Origin: Occallatibacter savannae
Lineage (GTDB): Bacteria; Acidobacteriota; Terriglobia; Terriglobales; Acidobacteriaceae
Direction: 5' to 3'
Length of the DNA: 64,000 bases
NCBI RefSeq assembly: GCF_003131205.1
Contig: NZ_QFFY01000005.1
Location: 434,001-498,000 of the forward strand
Shown here: positions 17,378 to 26,187 of the stretch, in pieces
Layout of the letters: each line of letters begins with the position of its first letter
Position numbering within the stretch: position 1 is the first letter of the stretch
Notes under the pieces: generated by a model
What the model was told of the DNA's origin: nothing
Databases searched by the model: none
The model's input: only the letters and a program-made list of their open reading frames with translations
Translations under genes and position numbers: made by a program

Positions 17378-19084
17378 TCAGTCCCCCACCGCGTGCGGAA
17401 CGGGGCCGGTCGGCAGATCGCGTTCTACTGCCGCGAGAGCTTCTCCTGCAAGAAACCCGCGCAACTCGTCGTTCGTGTGCCGGGAGAACCAGACGCGCAG
17501 ATTTTCGTTTGTCTCGCGCGTGATCAGGTATTTCCTCAGCAGGCGTGCGATCGCTTCAGGCACGAGCGTCGCCGGCGTCCTGTAACCGACCGGACGCGAA
17601 ATCCCCGAATTCTTACCCACAGCCCCGCCCAGGCAGAAGTAGTAAGCATCCACCAGCTTGCCTTCGTGCTTGATCTTCTTGCCCTCGATACCGATGTCGG
17701 CGATCCAGTGCTGCCCACATCCATTGGGGCATCCGGTCACGTGCAGCCGTAGCTGCTGATCGAACTGCGGAACCTGCTCCTCCAGTTCATCCACCAGCCA
17801 CCGCGTGAATCCCTTCGTCTCCGTGATGGCCAGCTTGCAGAATTCAGTACCCGTGCAAGCCACGGCTCCGCGCCAGAAGGGCGAGCCCTCAACGTGCAAT
17901 CCAATCGCGCCCAGTTCACGAACCAGCTCCGGCGCCTTCTCATTCGGCACGTCGATGAAAATCAGGTTCTGCGCGACCGTCGCACGCAACGCACTGCTCC
18001 CGTACTTGTCCGCGAGGTCTGCCGCAGCTTCAAGCTGCTCGCCGCTCAGGCGCCCGCGCAGCACGGATGCGCCTACGTAGCTCAGCCCCGGCTGGCTTTG
18101 GCGATGAATCCCGACGTGATCTCGAAGTGTCTCGTCCGGCACGTTTTCTTCCACGTCAGGCAGCAGCTTGTAGCCGAGCCTTGACTCGATCTCGCCGAGG
18201 AATCTTTCCGGAGTCCACCCTTCACGGGTAAACAGATATTTCAGCCGCGCGCGATCCCGGCTCTCGCGCAGTACCTGCTGGTCGCGGAAGATCTCCGTGA
18301 TCACCCTGACCACGGCGAGCGCCTGCTCGGGCAGGACGAAGGCATTGAGCCGGACGGCGAGGTGCGGCTCATTCGACAGTCCCCCGCCGACACGCAGGGA
18401 AAACCCATGTTGCCCATCGCGCTCCGCCCCGGTCAGAGCGATGTCGTTGATCTCGGGATAATTGCACCAGCTCCGGCATCCGCTTACTGAAATCTTGAAT
18501 TTGCGCGGAAGATTGACGAACTCGGGATTGGCCGTAAGATGATGCGCGATCTCCAGCGCGATCGGCGAGGCGTCGAAAATTTCGTCGTGCGCCACGCCTG
18601 CCAGCGGGCAACCGGTGACGTTGCGAACCACGTCTCCACAGGCTCCCTTGGGCGAGAGGCCGATTGCGTCGAGCTGATCCACAACCTCCGGCAAGGATTC
18701 GATGGTCAGCCAGTGCAGCTGAATGTTCTGTCGAACCGTGATATCCGCAAGGTTGCGCGCGTACTTCCGCGTTATACCGCCGATCGTCCTGAGCTGATGT
18801 GACGAGACGATCCCGTTGGGGATGCCGATACGCATCATGAAAAAGTCGGTCGCGAGCCCCTCGCCGCCTTTGCCGCCGGTCGCGCCAACCCCGTCGCCCT
18901 GGGTGTATACGCCCCACCACTTGAAATACGCACTGGCCCAGTCTGGTACCACGCTCGAGCGACCCTCGCGTGCAAAGGCGCGGACTTCATCGAACGCCTC
19001 CCACGGGTTCTTCGCCTTCTTCAGGCGCTCATAACGTTGCGCTTTGGTTTCTTTCGGTTGGTTCGGTTGTGCAGGTTCAGTCAT
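17378..19084 (-). CDS. Ferredoxin-type nitrite/sulfite reductase (siroheme, 4Fe-4S)
   Basis: 568 residues with two ferredoxin-like repeats and two siroheme/4Fe-4S domains. The cluster ligands are in 'CTGTEFCKLAITETKG' and 'TGCPNGCGQHWIADIG', the CX5C and CX3C halves of the siroheme-cluster site. 'RKFKISVSGCRSWCNYPEIN' marks the pseudo-repeat. It reduces nitrite to ammonium or sulfite to sulfide in the cytoplasm. Nitrite versus sulfite cannot be settled by eye; the nearby siroheme synthase serves either. An 11-bp stem-loop lies in its leader at 19112-19149. Confidence 0.88.
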   Translation of the reverse strand: MTEPAQPNQPKETKAQRYERLKKAKNPWEAFDEVRAFAREGRSSVVPDWASAYFKWWGVYTQGDGVGATGGKGGEGLATDFFMMRIGIPNGIVSSHQLRTIGGITRKYARNLADITVRQNIQLHWLTIESLPEVVDQLDAIGLSPKGACGDVVRNVTGCPLAGVAHDEIFDASPIALEIAHHLTANPEFVNLPRKFKISVSGCRSWCNYPEINDIALTGAERDGQHGFSLRVGGGLSNEPHLAVRLNAFVLPEQALAVVRVITEIFRDQQVLRESRDRARLKYLFTREGWTPERFLGEIESRLGYKLLPDVEENVPDETLRDHVGIHRQSQPGLSYVGASVLRGRLSGEQLEAAADLADKYGSSALRATVAQNLIFIDVPNEKAPELVRELGAIGLHVEGSPFWRGAVACTGTEFCKLAITETKGFTRWLVDELEEQVPQFDQQLRLHVTGCPNGCGQHWIADIGIEGKKIKHEGKLVDAYYFCLGGAVGKNSGISRPVGYRTPATLVPEAIARLLRKYLITRETNENLRVWFSRHTNDELRGFLAGEALAAVERDLPTGPVPHAVGD

Positions 19085-19111
19085 TAGACCTCTTAGAATT
19101 TGCCAGAAAGA

Positions 19112-19149
19112 GAAAGCCCGCGTCAGCTAGGGCTGTCTCGCGGGCTTTC
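19112..19149 (-). promoter_or_regulatory. Perfect 11-bp stem-loop in the leader of the siroheme reductase gene
   Basis: Arms 19112-19122 (GAAAGCCCGCG) and 19139-19149 (CGCGGGCTTTC) pair perfectly around a 16-base loop that itself holds a small AGC/GCT hairpin. Read on the minus strand, the structure is followed by pyrimidine-rich TCTCTTTC and then, 27 bases on, the reductase ATG. It could be a leader attenuator, or a terminator for the doubtful small minus-strand frame ending exactly at 19148. Confidence 0.5.
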
Positions 19150-19447
19150 AGGAAACCTTGAAATGTGGAGGAACTATTTCGGTCCGAAGGTCACCTGTGC
19201 GCGCGATCGCGGCATACACAGGCGACAACAAGTCCGAAAGTGCATATGTCGATAGTCGCAGGATGTCGTCCAAATTGCAAATCAATTGCAACAATCGTCG
19301 TTCCCCTCGGCCCGTGTTCTCGTCGCCAAATCCCGTCCCCAGGCGGAACTGTCGCATCGAGCTAACCGGGACGCATCTACAAACGTATGTACGTTTTGCC
19401 GCCCGGAGAATTACGCCGGGAGCCACATTCTTCACGGTTTCTTGCAT
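19148..19447 (-). CDS. Possible small protein upstream of the siroheme reductase
   Basis: A 99-codon frame (or about 69 codons from an internal ATG) whose stop codon abuts the stem-loop at 19112-19149. The C-terminal half ('LICNLDDILRLSTYALSDLL') could form helices, but I recognise no family and no clear ribosome site. The placement of stop codon and hairpin is the only positive sign; the region may instead be an untranslated leader plus promoter DNA. Confidence 0.2.
   Translation of the reverse strand: MQETVKNVAPGVILRAAKRTYVCRCVPVSSMRQFRLGTGFGDENTGRGERRLLQLICNLDDILRLSTYALSDLLSPVYAAIARTGDLRTEIVPPHFKVS
19275..19291. promoter_or_regulatory. Two TTGCAA palindromes one helical turn apart
   Basis: TTGCAA at 19275-19280 and again at 19286-19291 (start spacing 11 bases) in the divergent region between the siroheme reductase (minus) and the GT4 gene (plus). 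Each hexamer is self-complementary, so the pair forms an inverted repeat readable on both strands, as expected for a dimeric regulator. The regulator is unknown. Confidence 0.35.
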
Positions 19448-19494
19448 CCAACCGGATAAGGACCCAGAGGCTCCGACCCCCCGGGAGTGGATCT

Positions 19495-20568
19495 ATGAAA
19501 ATCGCGCAGGTTGCGCCCTTATATGAGAGTGTGCCCCCAAAACTATATGGAGGAACCGAGCGAGTCGTCTCATACCTCACGGAAGAACTTGTTCGGCTGG
19601 GCCATGACGTTACGTTATACGCAAGCGGCGATTCCCAAACCGGCGCGCGCCTGCGATCCATTTGCGAGAAGTCGCTTCGATTAGAAGGCGGAAAGCTCCT
19701 TTCGCCCCTCGCCCATCACCTCAATTTGATCGAAACAGTCGCGCAGGAAGCGGACAAATACGACCTGGTTCACTTCCATCTCGACTACTTGCCGTTCTCG
19801 CAGATCCGACGTCTTGATATCCCGGCCGTAACCACTCTGCACGGCCGTCTCGATATTCCGGATCTCTATCCCCTCTTCCGCGAATTTGACGACATGCGCC
19901 TCATCTCCATCTCCGACGCGCAGCGCGCTCCCATGCCCTGGGCCAGTTGGCTTGCTACCGTGCACCACGGTCTGCCCGCGGATCTTCACGAGCCAACCTT
20001 CACGAAAGGGGACTACCTTGCCTTCCTCGGACGCATCTCTCCCGAGAAACGCGTAGACCGCGCAATCGAGATCGCCAGGCAGGTCGGAATGCCGCTGAAG
20101 GTCGCTGCCAAGATCGACGAAGCGGACCGCAGCTATTTCGAATCCGAAATCAGCGATCTTCTTGTGAATTCAGACGTCGAATTCGTCGGCGAAATCGGCG
20201 AGAAGGATAAAACCGAGTTCCTCGGCAAGGCCGCTGCTCTGCTTTTCCCTATCGACTGGCCCGAACCCTTCGGGCTGGTCATGATCGAAGCCATGTCCTG
20301 TGGGACCCCGGTCATCGCATTCCGCGGCGGGTCCGTCGCAGAAATAATCGACGACGGAGTCACCGGATTCGTGGTCGAGAGCGTCGAAGAAGCCGTGGAG
20401 GCTTGGAAGAAAGTTCCGTCGCTCGACCGCAGGGGTGTTCACCAGCGCTTTCTCGAGCGGTTCACTTCACGCACAATGTGCGAACGCTATCTCGAAGTTT
20501 ACGAACTCGGAATTGCAGAAAAGAAGCGTGCTGCACTTGGCAAGCGCGGGCTTTCGCTCGCAATCTAA
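19495..20568 (+). CDS. GT4-family glycosyltransferase
   Basis: 357 residues from ATG 19495, preceded by GGGAGTGG; the frame is open upstream but this start gives the classic 'MKIAQVAPLYESVPPKLYGG' N-terminus. The GT-B core shows 'YLAFLGRISPEKRVDRAIEI' (donor domain) and 'EPFGLVMIEAMSCGTPVIAF' with the EX7E motif. It transfers an activated sugar with retention. An amylo-alpha-1,6-glucosidase gene follows after 18 bases, suggesting a joint role in an alpha-glucan or compatible-solute pathway rather than surface glycan (inference). Confidence 0.9.
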   Translation: MKIAQVAPLYESVPPKLYGGTERVVSYLTEELVRLGHDVTLYASGDSQTGARLRSICEKSLRLEGGKLLSPLAHHLNLIETVAQEADKYDLVHFHLDYLPFSQIRRLDIPAVTTLHGRLDIPDLYPLFREFDDMRLISISDAQRAPMPWASWLATVHHGLPADLHEPTFTKGDYLAFLGRISPEKRVDRAIEIARQVGMPLKVAAKIDEADRSYFESEISDLLVNSDVEFVGEIGEKDKTEFLGKAAALLFPIDWPEPFGLVMIEAMSCGTPVIAFRGGSVAEIIDDGVTGFVVESVEEAVEAWKKVPSLDRRGVHQRFLERFTSRTMCERYLEVYELGIAEKKRAALGKRGLSLAI

Positions 20569-20586
20569 CTGAGGAGTTCTTGATCG

Positions 20587-22782
20587 ATGCTTCCGTCGGT
20601 ACAGAAAGAACATCACAAGGACGTCATCGAGGTCGGCCACCAGTTCTACATCCGGGCGTCATCGGCACTCGCCGACGATCGCACGCGCGTTCTGCTCAAT
20701 GGAGACACCTTCGCCGTCTTCGATCGCAGTGGTGATGTACAGCCGGTAGGGTTTGGACAGCAGGGAATCTTTCATGACGAGACGCGTCACCTTTCGCGCC
20801 TCGAGATGCGTTTCTGCGGCGTGCGCCCGCTGCTGCTTAGCTCTACGGTGCGCGAAGACAACATCCTCTTCGCCGCCGACCTCACGAATCCCGACCTCGA
20901 TCTCGAAAGCGGCTCGCTGCTCGCTCGCGGTACGGTCCACATCTATCGCACCAAGTTCCTTACGGAAACGGTCTGCTACGACCAGATCACGGTGAACAAC
21001 TACGGCGAGACAGCTGTCGACATTGAGCTTTCTTTCGAATTCGACGCCGATTTCGCCGACATCTTCGAAGTTCGCGGCCAGAAGCGTCAGCGGCGGGGAG
21101 AAAAGCGCCCGGCCAAGGTCACTCGAAACTCCGTTGAGCTCTCTTACGTGGGTCTGGATCGCATTCACCGCGCCACCTTCATTGAGTCCTCCATCCCATG
21201 CGAGACTCACGACGGCGGCATCACCGTACCGCTTCATATCGAATCGCACGGCGAGGCCAGCTTTACCATTAACATGGCCTGCATCCACGGCGGCGATGGC
21301 CAGCAGCTTCATCTGCCGACCTTCAATGACGCTTTGCAGCGCGTGAATCAGGAGCGGAGCACCGGGCCGCTCGCTGATCTCGACATTCACACATCGAACG
21401 AGCAGTTGAATGAGTGGATACGCCGCTCACGTGCCGATCTCGCGATGATGATCGCGCAAACTCCACACGGTCTGTATCCCTACGCCGGCGTCCCCTGGTT
21501 CAGTACCGTGTTCGGCCGCGACGGGATCATCACTGCGCTTGAACTGCTCTGGCTGGTTCCGGACGTTGCAAAAGGAGTCCTAACCTACCTTGCTGCGACG
21601 CAGGCCACCAGTCACGACCCCGAGCGCGATGCCGACCCCGGTAAGATCCTCCACGAGATGCGCAAGGGCGAGATGGCGAATCTCCGCGAGGTTCCTTTCG
21701 GGCGTTACTACGGCACAGTCGACGGCACTCCGCTGTTTGTTCTCCTAGCCGCCGCGTACTATGAGCGCACGGCAGATATCGACTTCCTCAAGGAAATCTG
21801 GCCGAACATTCTCGCCGCCCTTGAGTGGATCGATGTGTACGGCGACTCCGATCACGACGGCTTCGTCGAGTACGCTCGCGCTACCGATCACGGACTCGTT
21901 CAGCAGGGATGGAAAGACTCCAATGATTCGGTCTTTTACAGCGATGGTCGCCTCGCTCAGGGTCCGATCGCGCTCTGCGAAGTTCAGGGTTACGTCTATG
22001 CAGCTAAGAACGGCATCGCGTCTGTCGCTGCCGATCTCGGCCACAAAGATCTGGCTGATAAGCTCCGTACCCAGGCCGCCGACCTGCGCTCCAAGTTCCA
22101 GTCCCAGTTCTGGTCCGACGAACTTGGGATGTTCGCGCTTGCGCTCGACGGCGAAAAGAAGCAGTGCCGGGTGCGCAGCTCCAACGCCGGCCAGACGCTG
22201 TTTTCCGGAATCGCCAGTGATGCGCAGTACCGTTCCATCGTCGGCAACCTGCTCTCTCCCGCGTTCTTTTCCGGATGGGGAGTGCGTACGATCGTCACCG
22301 GCGAACGCCGTTACAACCCCATGTCGTACCACAACGGTTCAATGTGGCCCCACGACAATGCACTCATCGCACTCGGCGCCTTGCGCCGCTCCGACAAGGA
22401 CCTGGCGTTGCGCATAACGTCCGGCCTGCTTGATCTCGCTTCGGAGGTCATGTTTCACCGGCTTCCGGAACTCATCTGCGGATTCGGCCGCCGTCCGGGC
22501 AAAGGGCCCACGCTTTATCCGGTGGCCTGTTCGCCGCAGGCTTGGGCTGCCGGATCGGTGTTCATGGTTCTGCAGGCGTGCCTCGGGCTTGAGATCAAGG
22601 CTAACGAGTCACGTCTCTACATGCATCACTCGGCGCTACCCGAAAAGCTTCAGCACGTTCGCATTCGCAATCTCAGAATCGGCAATGGCAGTGTAGATCT
22701 TTCCTGCGAACGATACGCGGACACCGTGAGCGTCAACATCCTTCGTCGCACTGGCAACGTTGAGATCGTAGCGATGCGCTGA
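20587..22782 (+). CDS. Amylo-alpha-1,6-glucosidase / glycogen-debranching-like glycoside hydrolase
   Basis: 731 residues. The N-terminal glycogen-debranching domain includes 'FAVFDRSGDVQPVGFGQQGI' and 'GIFHDETRHLSRLEMR'; the C-terminal (alpha/alpha)6 barrel has 'PWFSTVFGRDGIITALELLW', 'VEYARATDHGLVQQGWKDSN' and 'NGSMWPHDNALIALGALRR', where the conserved acids sit. Members hydrolyse alpha-1,6 branches or related alpha-glucosides in the cytoplasm; there is no signal peptide. It is paired with the upstream GT4 gene in one transcript, and a strong hairpin closes the operon at 22806-22834. Confidence 0.9.
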   Translation: MLPSVQKEHHKDVIEVGHQFYIRASSALADDRTRVLLNGDTFAVFDRSGDVQPVGFGQQGIFHDETRHLSRLEMRFCGVRPLLLSSTVREDNILFAADLTNPDLDLESGSLLARGTVHIYRTKFLTETVCYDQITVNNYGETAVDIELSFEFDADFADIFEVRGQKRQRRGEKRPAKVTRNSVELSYVGLDRIHRATFIESSIPCETHDGGITVPLHIESHGEASFTINMACIHGGDGQQLHLPTFNDALQRVNQERSTGPLADLDIHTSNEQLNEWIRRSRADLAMMIAQTPHGLYPYAGVPWFSTVFGRDGIITALELLWLVPDVAKGVLTYLAATQATSHDPERDADPGKILHEMRKGEMANLREVPFGRYYGTVDGTPLFVLLAAAYYERTADIDFLKEIWPNILAALEWIDVYGDSDHDGFVEYARATDHGLVQQGWKDSNDSVFYSDGRLAQGPIALCEVQGYVYAAKNGIASVAADLGHKDLADKLRTQAADLRSKFQSQFWSDELGMFALALDGEKKQCRVRSSNAGQTLFSGIASDAQYRSIVGNLLSPAFFSGWGVRTIVTGERRYNPMSYHNGSMWPHDNALIALGALRRSDKDLALRITSGLLDLASEVMFHRLPELICGFGRRPGKGPTLYPVACSPQAWAAGSVFMVLQACLGLEIKANESRLYMHHSALPEKLQHVRIRNLRIGNGSVDLSCERYADTVSVNILRRTGNVEIVAMR

Positions 22783-22805
22783 GTATCCCGACGAATTTTG
22801 AGTGA

Positions 22806-22834
22806 CCCATGTCTCCCTTCTTTGGAGACATGGG
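22806..22834. terminator. Stem-loop between convergent genes (bidirectional terminator-like)
   Basis: Arms CCCATGTCTCC (22806-22816) and GGAGACATGGG (22824-22834) form 11 perfect pairs around a 7-base loop, placed between the glucosidase stop at 22782 and the cytochrome gene end at 22839. There is no clear U-tract on either side, so factor-independent termination is uncertain. Confidence 0.6.
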
Positions 22835-22838
22835 CAAC

Positions 22839-24259
22839 TCAGAGCGTCCGAAGGAACGCCGCCAGGTCCGCCTTTTGCTGCGAAGTGAGCGCAAGATTGA
22901 AGCGCTCGTTATAAAACTCAACCGCATCAGCCAGCGTCTTGGCTCCGCCGTTATGGAATAGGGCGCCCTCGCAGCCAAACCCCTTAGCACTGGTCCTTTC
23001 ACCTTCCCGATATCTGCGCATTTGCCCGAGATCATCGCCCGGCCGATATCGGTGACCTGTGTCGTCTCTCCCGTGGCGAGGCACTGCACCGTGTAGACCG
23101 GGAGCCCCGCTAAATCCAACGCGGGTTCCGCAGGGTACGCAGTGGTTCCGATTCCCAGCGGAACCGAAAACGAGTGATTGCCCGCATTTGGGCTGTCGTG
23201 GCAAGTGGTGCACGTGCCCATAATCACCGGTTGCTTCAGCGCATCATTCAGCCCTGCTACTCCTGTGATGGGGATCGGAAGGTTATTGAAAAGTGCCTCG
23301 CCGCGTGCAACCGATTGCCTGTAGAGTGAATGGGAATGCATCCACGATTCGTATAGCGTAAACACGTTGGGATTGAATGCTGCGCCCGTCGGATCGCCGC
23401 CCAGTGCATCATTGATCCCGATGTATGTGTTCTGCTGGGAAAGCGCGACGGGACCGCCTTTGGCTCCTCCGGCATCAAGCCTGCCGGCACGTACGTCGAA
23501 CACCTGTGCAGTTGAGATCGCCTTCTCGAACTCCGCAATCTGTGCCAGTTGCTCAGTACTCGGAACATTGCCCTGCGCATGACCCGTGATTGCATCGAGC
23601 GCCTGGTTCTCAAGACTCTGCTCAAGGTTCAGAGACTTGCCTGCAATCGCGCCAAACACGGTTTCGCGTCCATCCCACATCACTGCGCTTAGGAAACTCA
23701 GGTTTGTCGAGGGGAGCGGTCGGCGGTAAAAGGCTGGATGCGAAGTCGTCGTCTCAGGGCAGTTATACGGGTCGTCGATATCGATGATCTGGAACTCGGC
23801 GTTCTCCGGCATCGGGAGCGCGATCCGCAGAACTGCCTTATTCAGCAGCATGCTGTATGCGCTTGAGCGAGCTCTTGGCGTGGAGACATCCGCGCTCGGG
23901 CAATTCGACCCGTCATTCGTGCGAAAGATCGGATCCATACCCTTGGTCGCATCGAACTTCGCGTGCACATCAGCAGGCGTAATCGACCAGGCCGATGCTG
24001 CAAGATGACACGAATTGCACGTACGCCCGTTTGTTCCTAGCGGACGAAAGAACGGGTTGGTGGTGTCGATTTTTCCGGAAGTGCTGAGGATGCCGGAAGA
24101 ATCAATCGAGAAGAACGGATTGGGGTAGATGATTCCCGCTGAAAGGCCCAATGATCCAGCCAAAGCGGCGCCGAATACGATCGGGAGCTTGAATCGCGCT
24201 GTACCAAGGAAGGATTTGCGACTGAAAAAGCTGGACTTCCATGACTCCGTGTTGGCCAT
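22839..24259 (-). pseudogene. Di-heme cytochrome c peroxidase-like gene with a one-base frameshift
   Basis: The N-terminal frame (from ATG 24259) encodes a membrane/export segment (about 23-42), the first haem motif 'CNSCH' (81-85) and a second 'CTTCH' (350-354), as in the MauG/CcpA periplasmic family. It reads correctly to 'GLAARAPY' near residue 434, then derails. The expected continuation 'FHNGGAKTLADAVEFYNERF' and on to the natural end 'LAAFLRTL' lies in another frame, stopping at 22839. Adding one A to the AA at 22957-22958 (plus strand) restores the whole family sequence of about 473 residues. Either a recent frameshift mutation or a sequencing error. Confidence 0.8.
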
Positions 24260-24523
24260 TGCTCGTTAACTCCGGGGGAGAGTTTCGATTGTTGTCTGTC
24301 TCACTAGTGAGCCAGAGGCGCACTTGCGTTTCATCCAGCCGCGAGAAACATCTTGGGCTGTTTGCGTTTCAGTAATGAAAAACATTGATCGGACGACAGG
24401 GAAGCGGTATCTACTACGACAGAAGCCGAAAGTAACCCCAAGGAGTAGCCCGCGCGGCATCTAAAGGATCTGCTTCTTCTTCGACGCATCGAGAGCGTTT
24501 TTCTGCTTGGCCGATTCGATCTC

Positions 24524-25816
24524 TTAATCAGCACGGGCGGGCCGGGCGTCGGATTTCACCGCCGGAGCTGCTGGCAGCGATCCTTCCCAGCGCCTCTTCA
24601 GCCGCAAAAAACGGCTCTCAAACCACCTGAAACTCGCCCAACTTAACAGCCACACCCACCCAAATATTGCTGCATGAATTACGATCGCCGGAACCTTTGG
24701 CTTTACCGCGTCAATCACGATGCGATCGCAATCCCAGAACAACAGGTGAAAGACATAGAACCCGTAGCTGACCCGTCCCAGATGCAGCAGCGGTTTCCAT
24801 GTGAGAACCGGCTCCAGCCACTTTGCTCGCAGACTCAACGCAAGCGCTCCGCACGAAACAGCAGCTACAGCGGTCAGTCCCCACGTCTGCATCCAGCCCG
24901 AAAAAGTTACGCCCGTGAAGAGCCCCCAACGCCATTGAGCCATCGCGAGCGTGGCCACTGCTGTGAACGTGCCGGCTGCCAGCCAGCCCATACGCAATCT
25001 CTCCAGAGCGCCTGGTCCGCGCACCCACAGGGCAAGCGCTGATCCAGCCAGGAGAGAGTCGCCCCGAGTCATTGTCCAGAAGTAGACCTCGTTATAGTGA
25101 ACCCACGGGGCGGGCAGCCAGAAAAGAAGCGCAGTTCTCAGCGCTGCCCCTGCCGCGATAGAGCCAAGACATACCCTGAGCAGCCGTACGCGTCGCCGCA
25201 CGAGCCACACCACCAGGGGCCAGGTCAGGTAGTACTGCTCTTCAACGCATAACGACCAGTAAGGCCCTACCTGCAGCCGTAGCGTCTCTCGTGCGACGTG
25301 CACCGCGGTCGGCAACCGGTTGAAGTGCTCGTGGTTCCATCCGGCCCACAATGCATAGGATCCGAGATAGTTGCCGAGATATGCCGGCCAAGCCAGAAAG
25401 CCCGCCTCGAACCGTCCCTGAACCAACATGAACACGATCAGGACGCACCACAATCCCCAGTACAGCGGGAAGATCCTAAGCGCTCGTCTGATGTAGAAGT
25501 TGCGGAAGTAGTGCTCGTCGCCGATCCTATCGAAAAGGATGCCCGTGATCAGAAAGCCCGACAACGCGAAGAATAGATCCACGCCTACCCAGCCCCACTC
25601 TCCCGGTGAATGGGGCTCGATCCGGTAGTGAAAGCAGAACACGGCCGTAACGGCCAGACCGCGGAGGCCATCCAGCGGTGCAAAGCGCCGCGTATCCCCC
25701 GACAATGAAGGCCTACCGTGCGTGACTGTCTTTTCTCTCCTAGTTCGATTGCAATTTGAGATGGGCCGCGGCTCAGTGCCGTTGCTCCTCGAGCCGCCGC
25801 GCAACGCCTGAAGCAT
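24524..25816 (-). CDS. Acyltransferase-3 family (OafA/YrhL-like) membrane O-acyltransferase
   Basis: 430 residues with about ten TM helices. Family marks are 'FAPLDGLRGLAVTAVFCFHY' near residues 46-65 (with the conserved Arg and His), 'WGWVGVDLFFALSGFLITG' and 'RRALRIFPLYWGLW'. These enzymes O-acetylate or acylate surface sugars or lipids. The first 40 residues are not conserved and the true start may be further in. No operon partner is apparent; it sits alone on the minus strand. Confidence 0.85.
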   Translation of the reverse strand: MLQALRGGSRSNGTEPRPISNCNRTRREKTVTHGRPSLSGDTRRFAPLDGLRGLAVTAVFCFHYRIEPHSPGEWGWVGVDLFFALSGFLITGILFDRIGDEHYFRNFYIRRALRIFPLYWGLWCVLIVFMLVQGRFEAGFLAWPAYLGNYLGSYALWAGWNHEHFNRLPTAVHVARETLRLQVGPYWSLCVEEQYYLTWPLVVWLVRRRVRLLRVCLGSIAAGAALRTALLFWLPAPWVHYNEVYFWTMTRGDSLLAGSALALWVRGPGALERLRMGWLAAGTFTAVATLAMAQWRWGLFTGVTFSGWMQTWGLTAVAAVSCGALALSLRAKWLEPVLTWKPLLHLGRVSYGFYVFHLLFWDCDRIVIDAVKPKVPAIVIHAAIFGWVWLLSWASFRWFESRFLRLKRRWEGSLPAAPAVKSDARPARAD

Positions 25817-25915
25817 CGCTCAGCGTCGCATCGGAGTAATGACTGGCTGTCCAGATTGAACTCTGGGGTGACAAGCTACTGGACAAAGCCCATCCAGCAT
25901 CTAACAATTATTGCC

Positions 25916-26098
25916 ATGGGCCCTTCGACACCGCGCGACGCCATCAGGATGCTGCGCGAGATGGACAAGACAATCGCCGACACTGCCGCACGGCTCGAAC
26001 ACTGCCGGGCTCTGATTCGTGAAAGCGATCGACTCCTCGAAACCCTCCGGGGCCTTCAGTCGCCTCCACTCGAAAGCACCGACATCGACGATCATTAA
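25916..26098 (+). CDS. Small coiled-coil hypothetical protein
   Basis: 60 residues from ATG 25916 (the frame opens 60 bases earlier). The sequence 'DAIRMLREMDKTIADTAARL' and the following 'ALIRESDRLLETLRG' is strongly amphipathic and should form one or two helices. No family is recognised and there is no signal or membrane segment. It lies alone between two minus-strand genes. It could be real, but support is limited to its composition. Confidence 0.4.
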   Translation: MGPSTPRDAIRMLREMDKTIADTAARLEHCRALIRESDRLLETLRGLQSPPLESTDIDDH

Positions 26099-26187
26099 GG
26101 TGCGATCTTTCCATCGTTCAGCAAAGCACATTGGCGGCATCCGGATCGGGAGGCTTTCGGAGGCTTTACGCGGAAAATGAATCGAAG

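Noticed and set aside
22733..22957. Out-of-frame C-terminal extension of the cytochrome c peroxidase frame
   Set aside because: It is arginine-rich, lacks family motifs and runs over the hairpin and into the convergent gene; it is the product of the frameshift, not a real domain.
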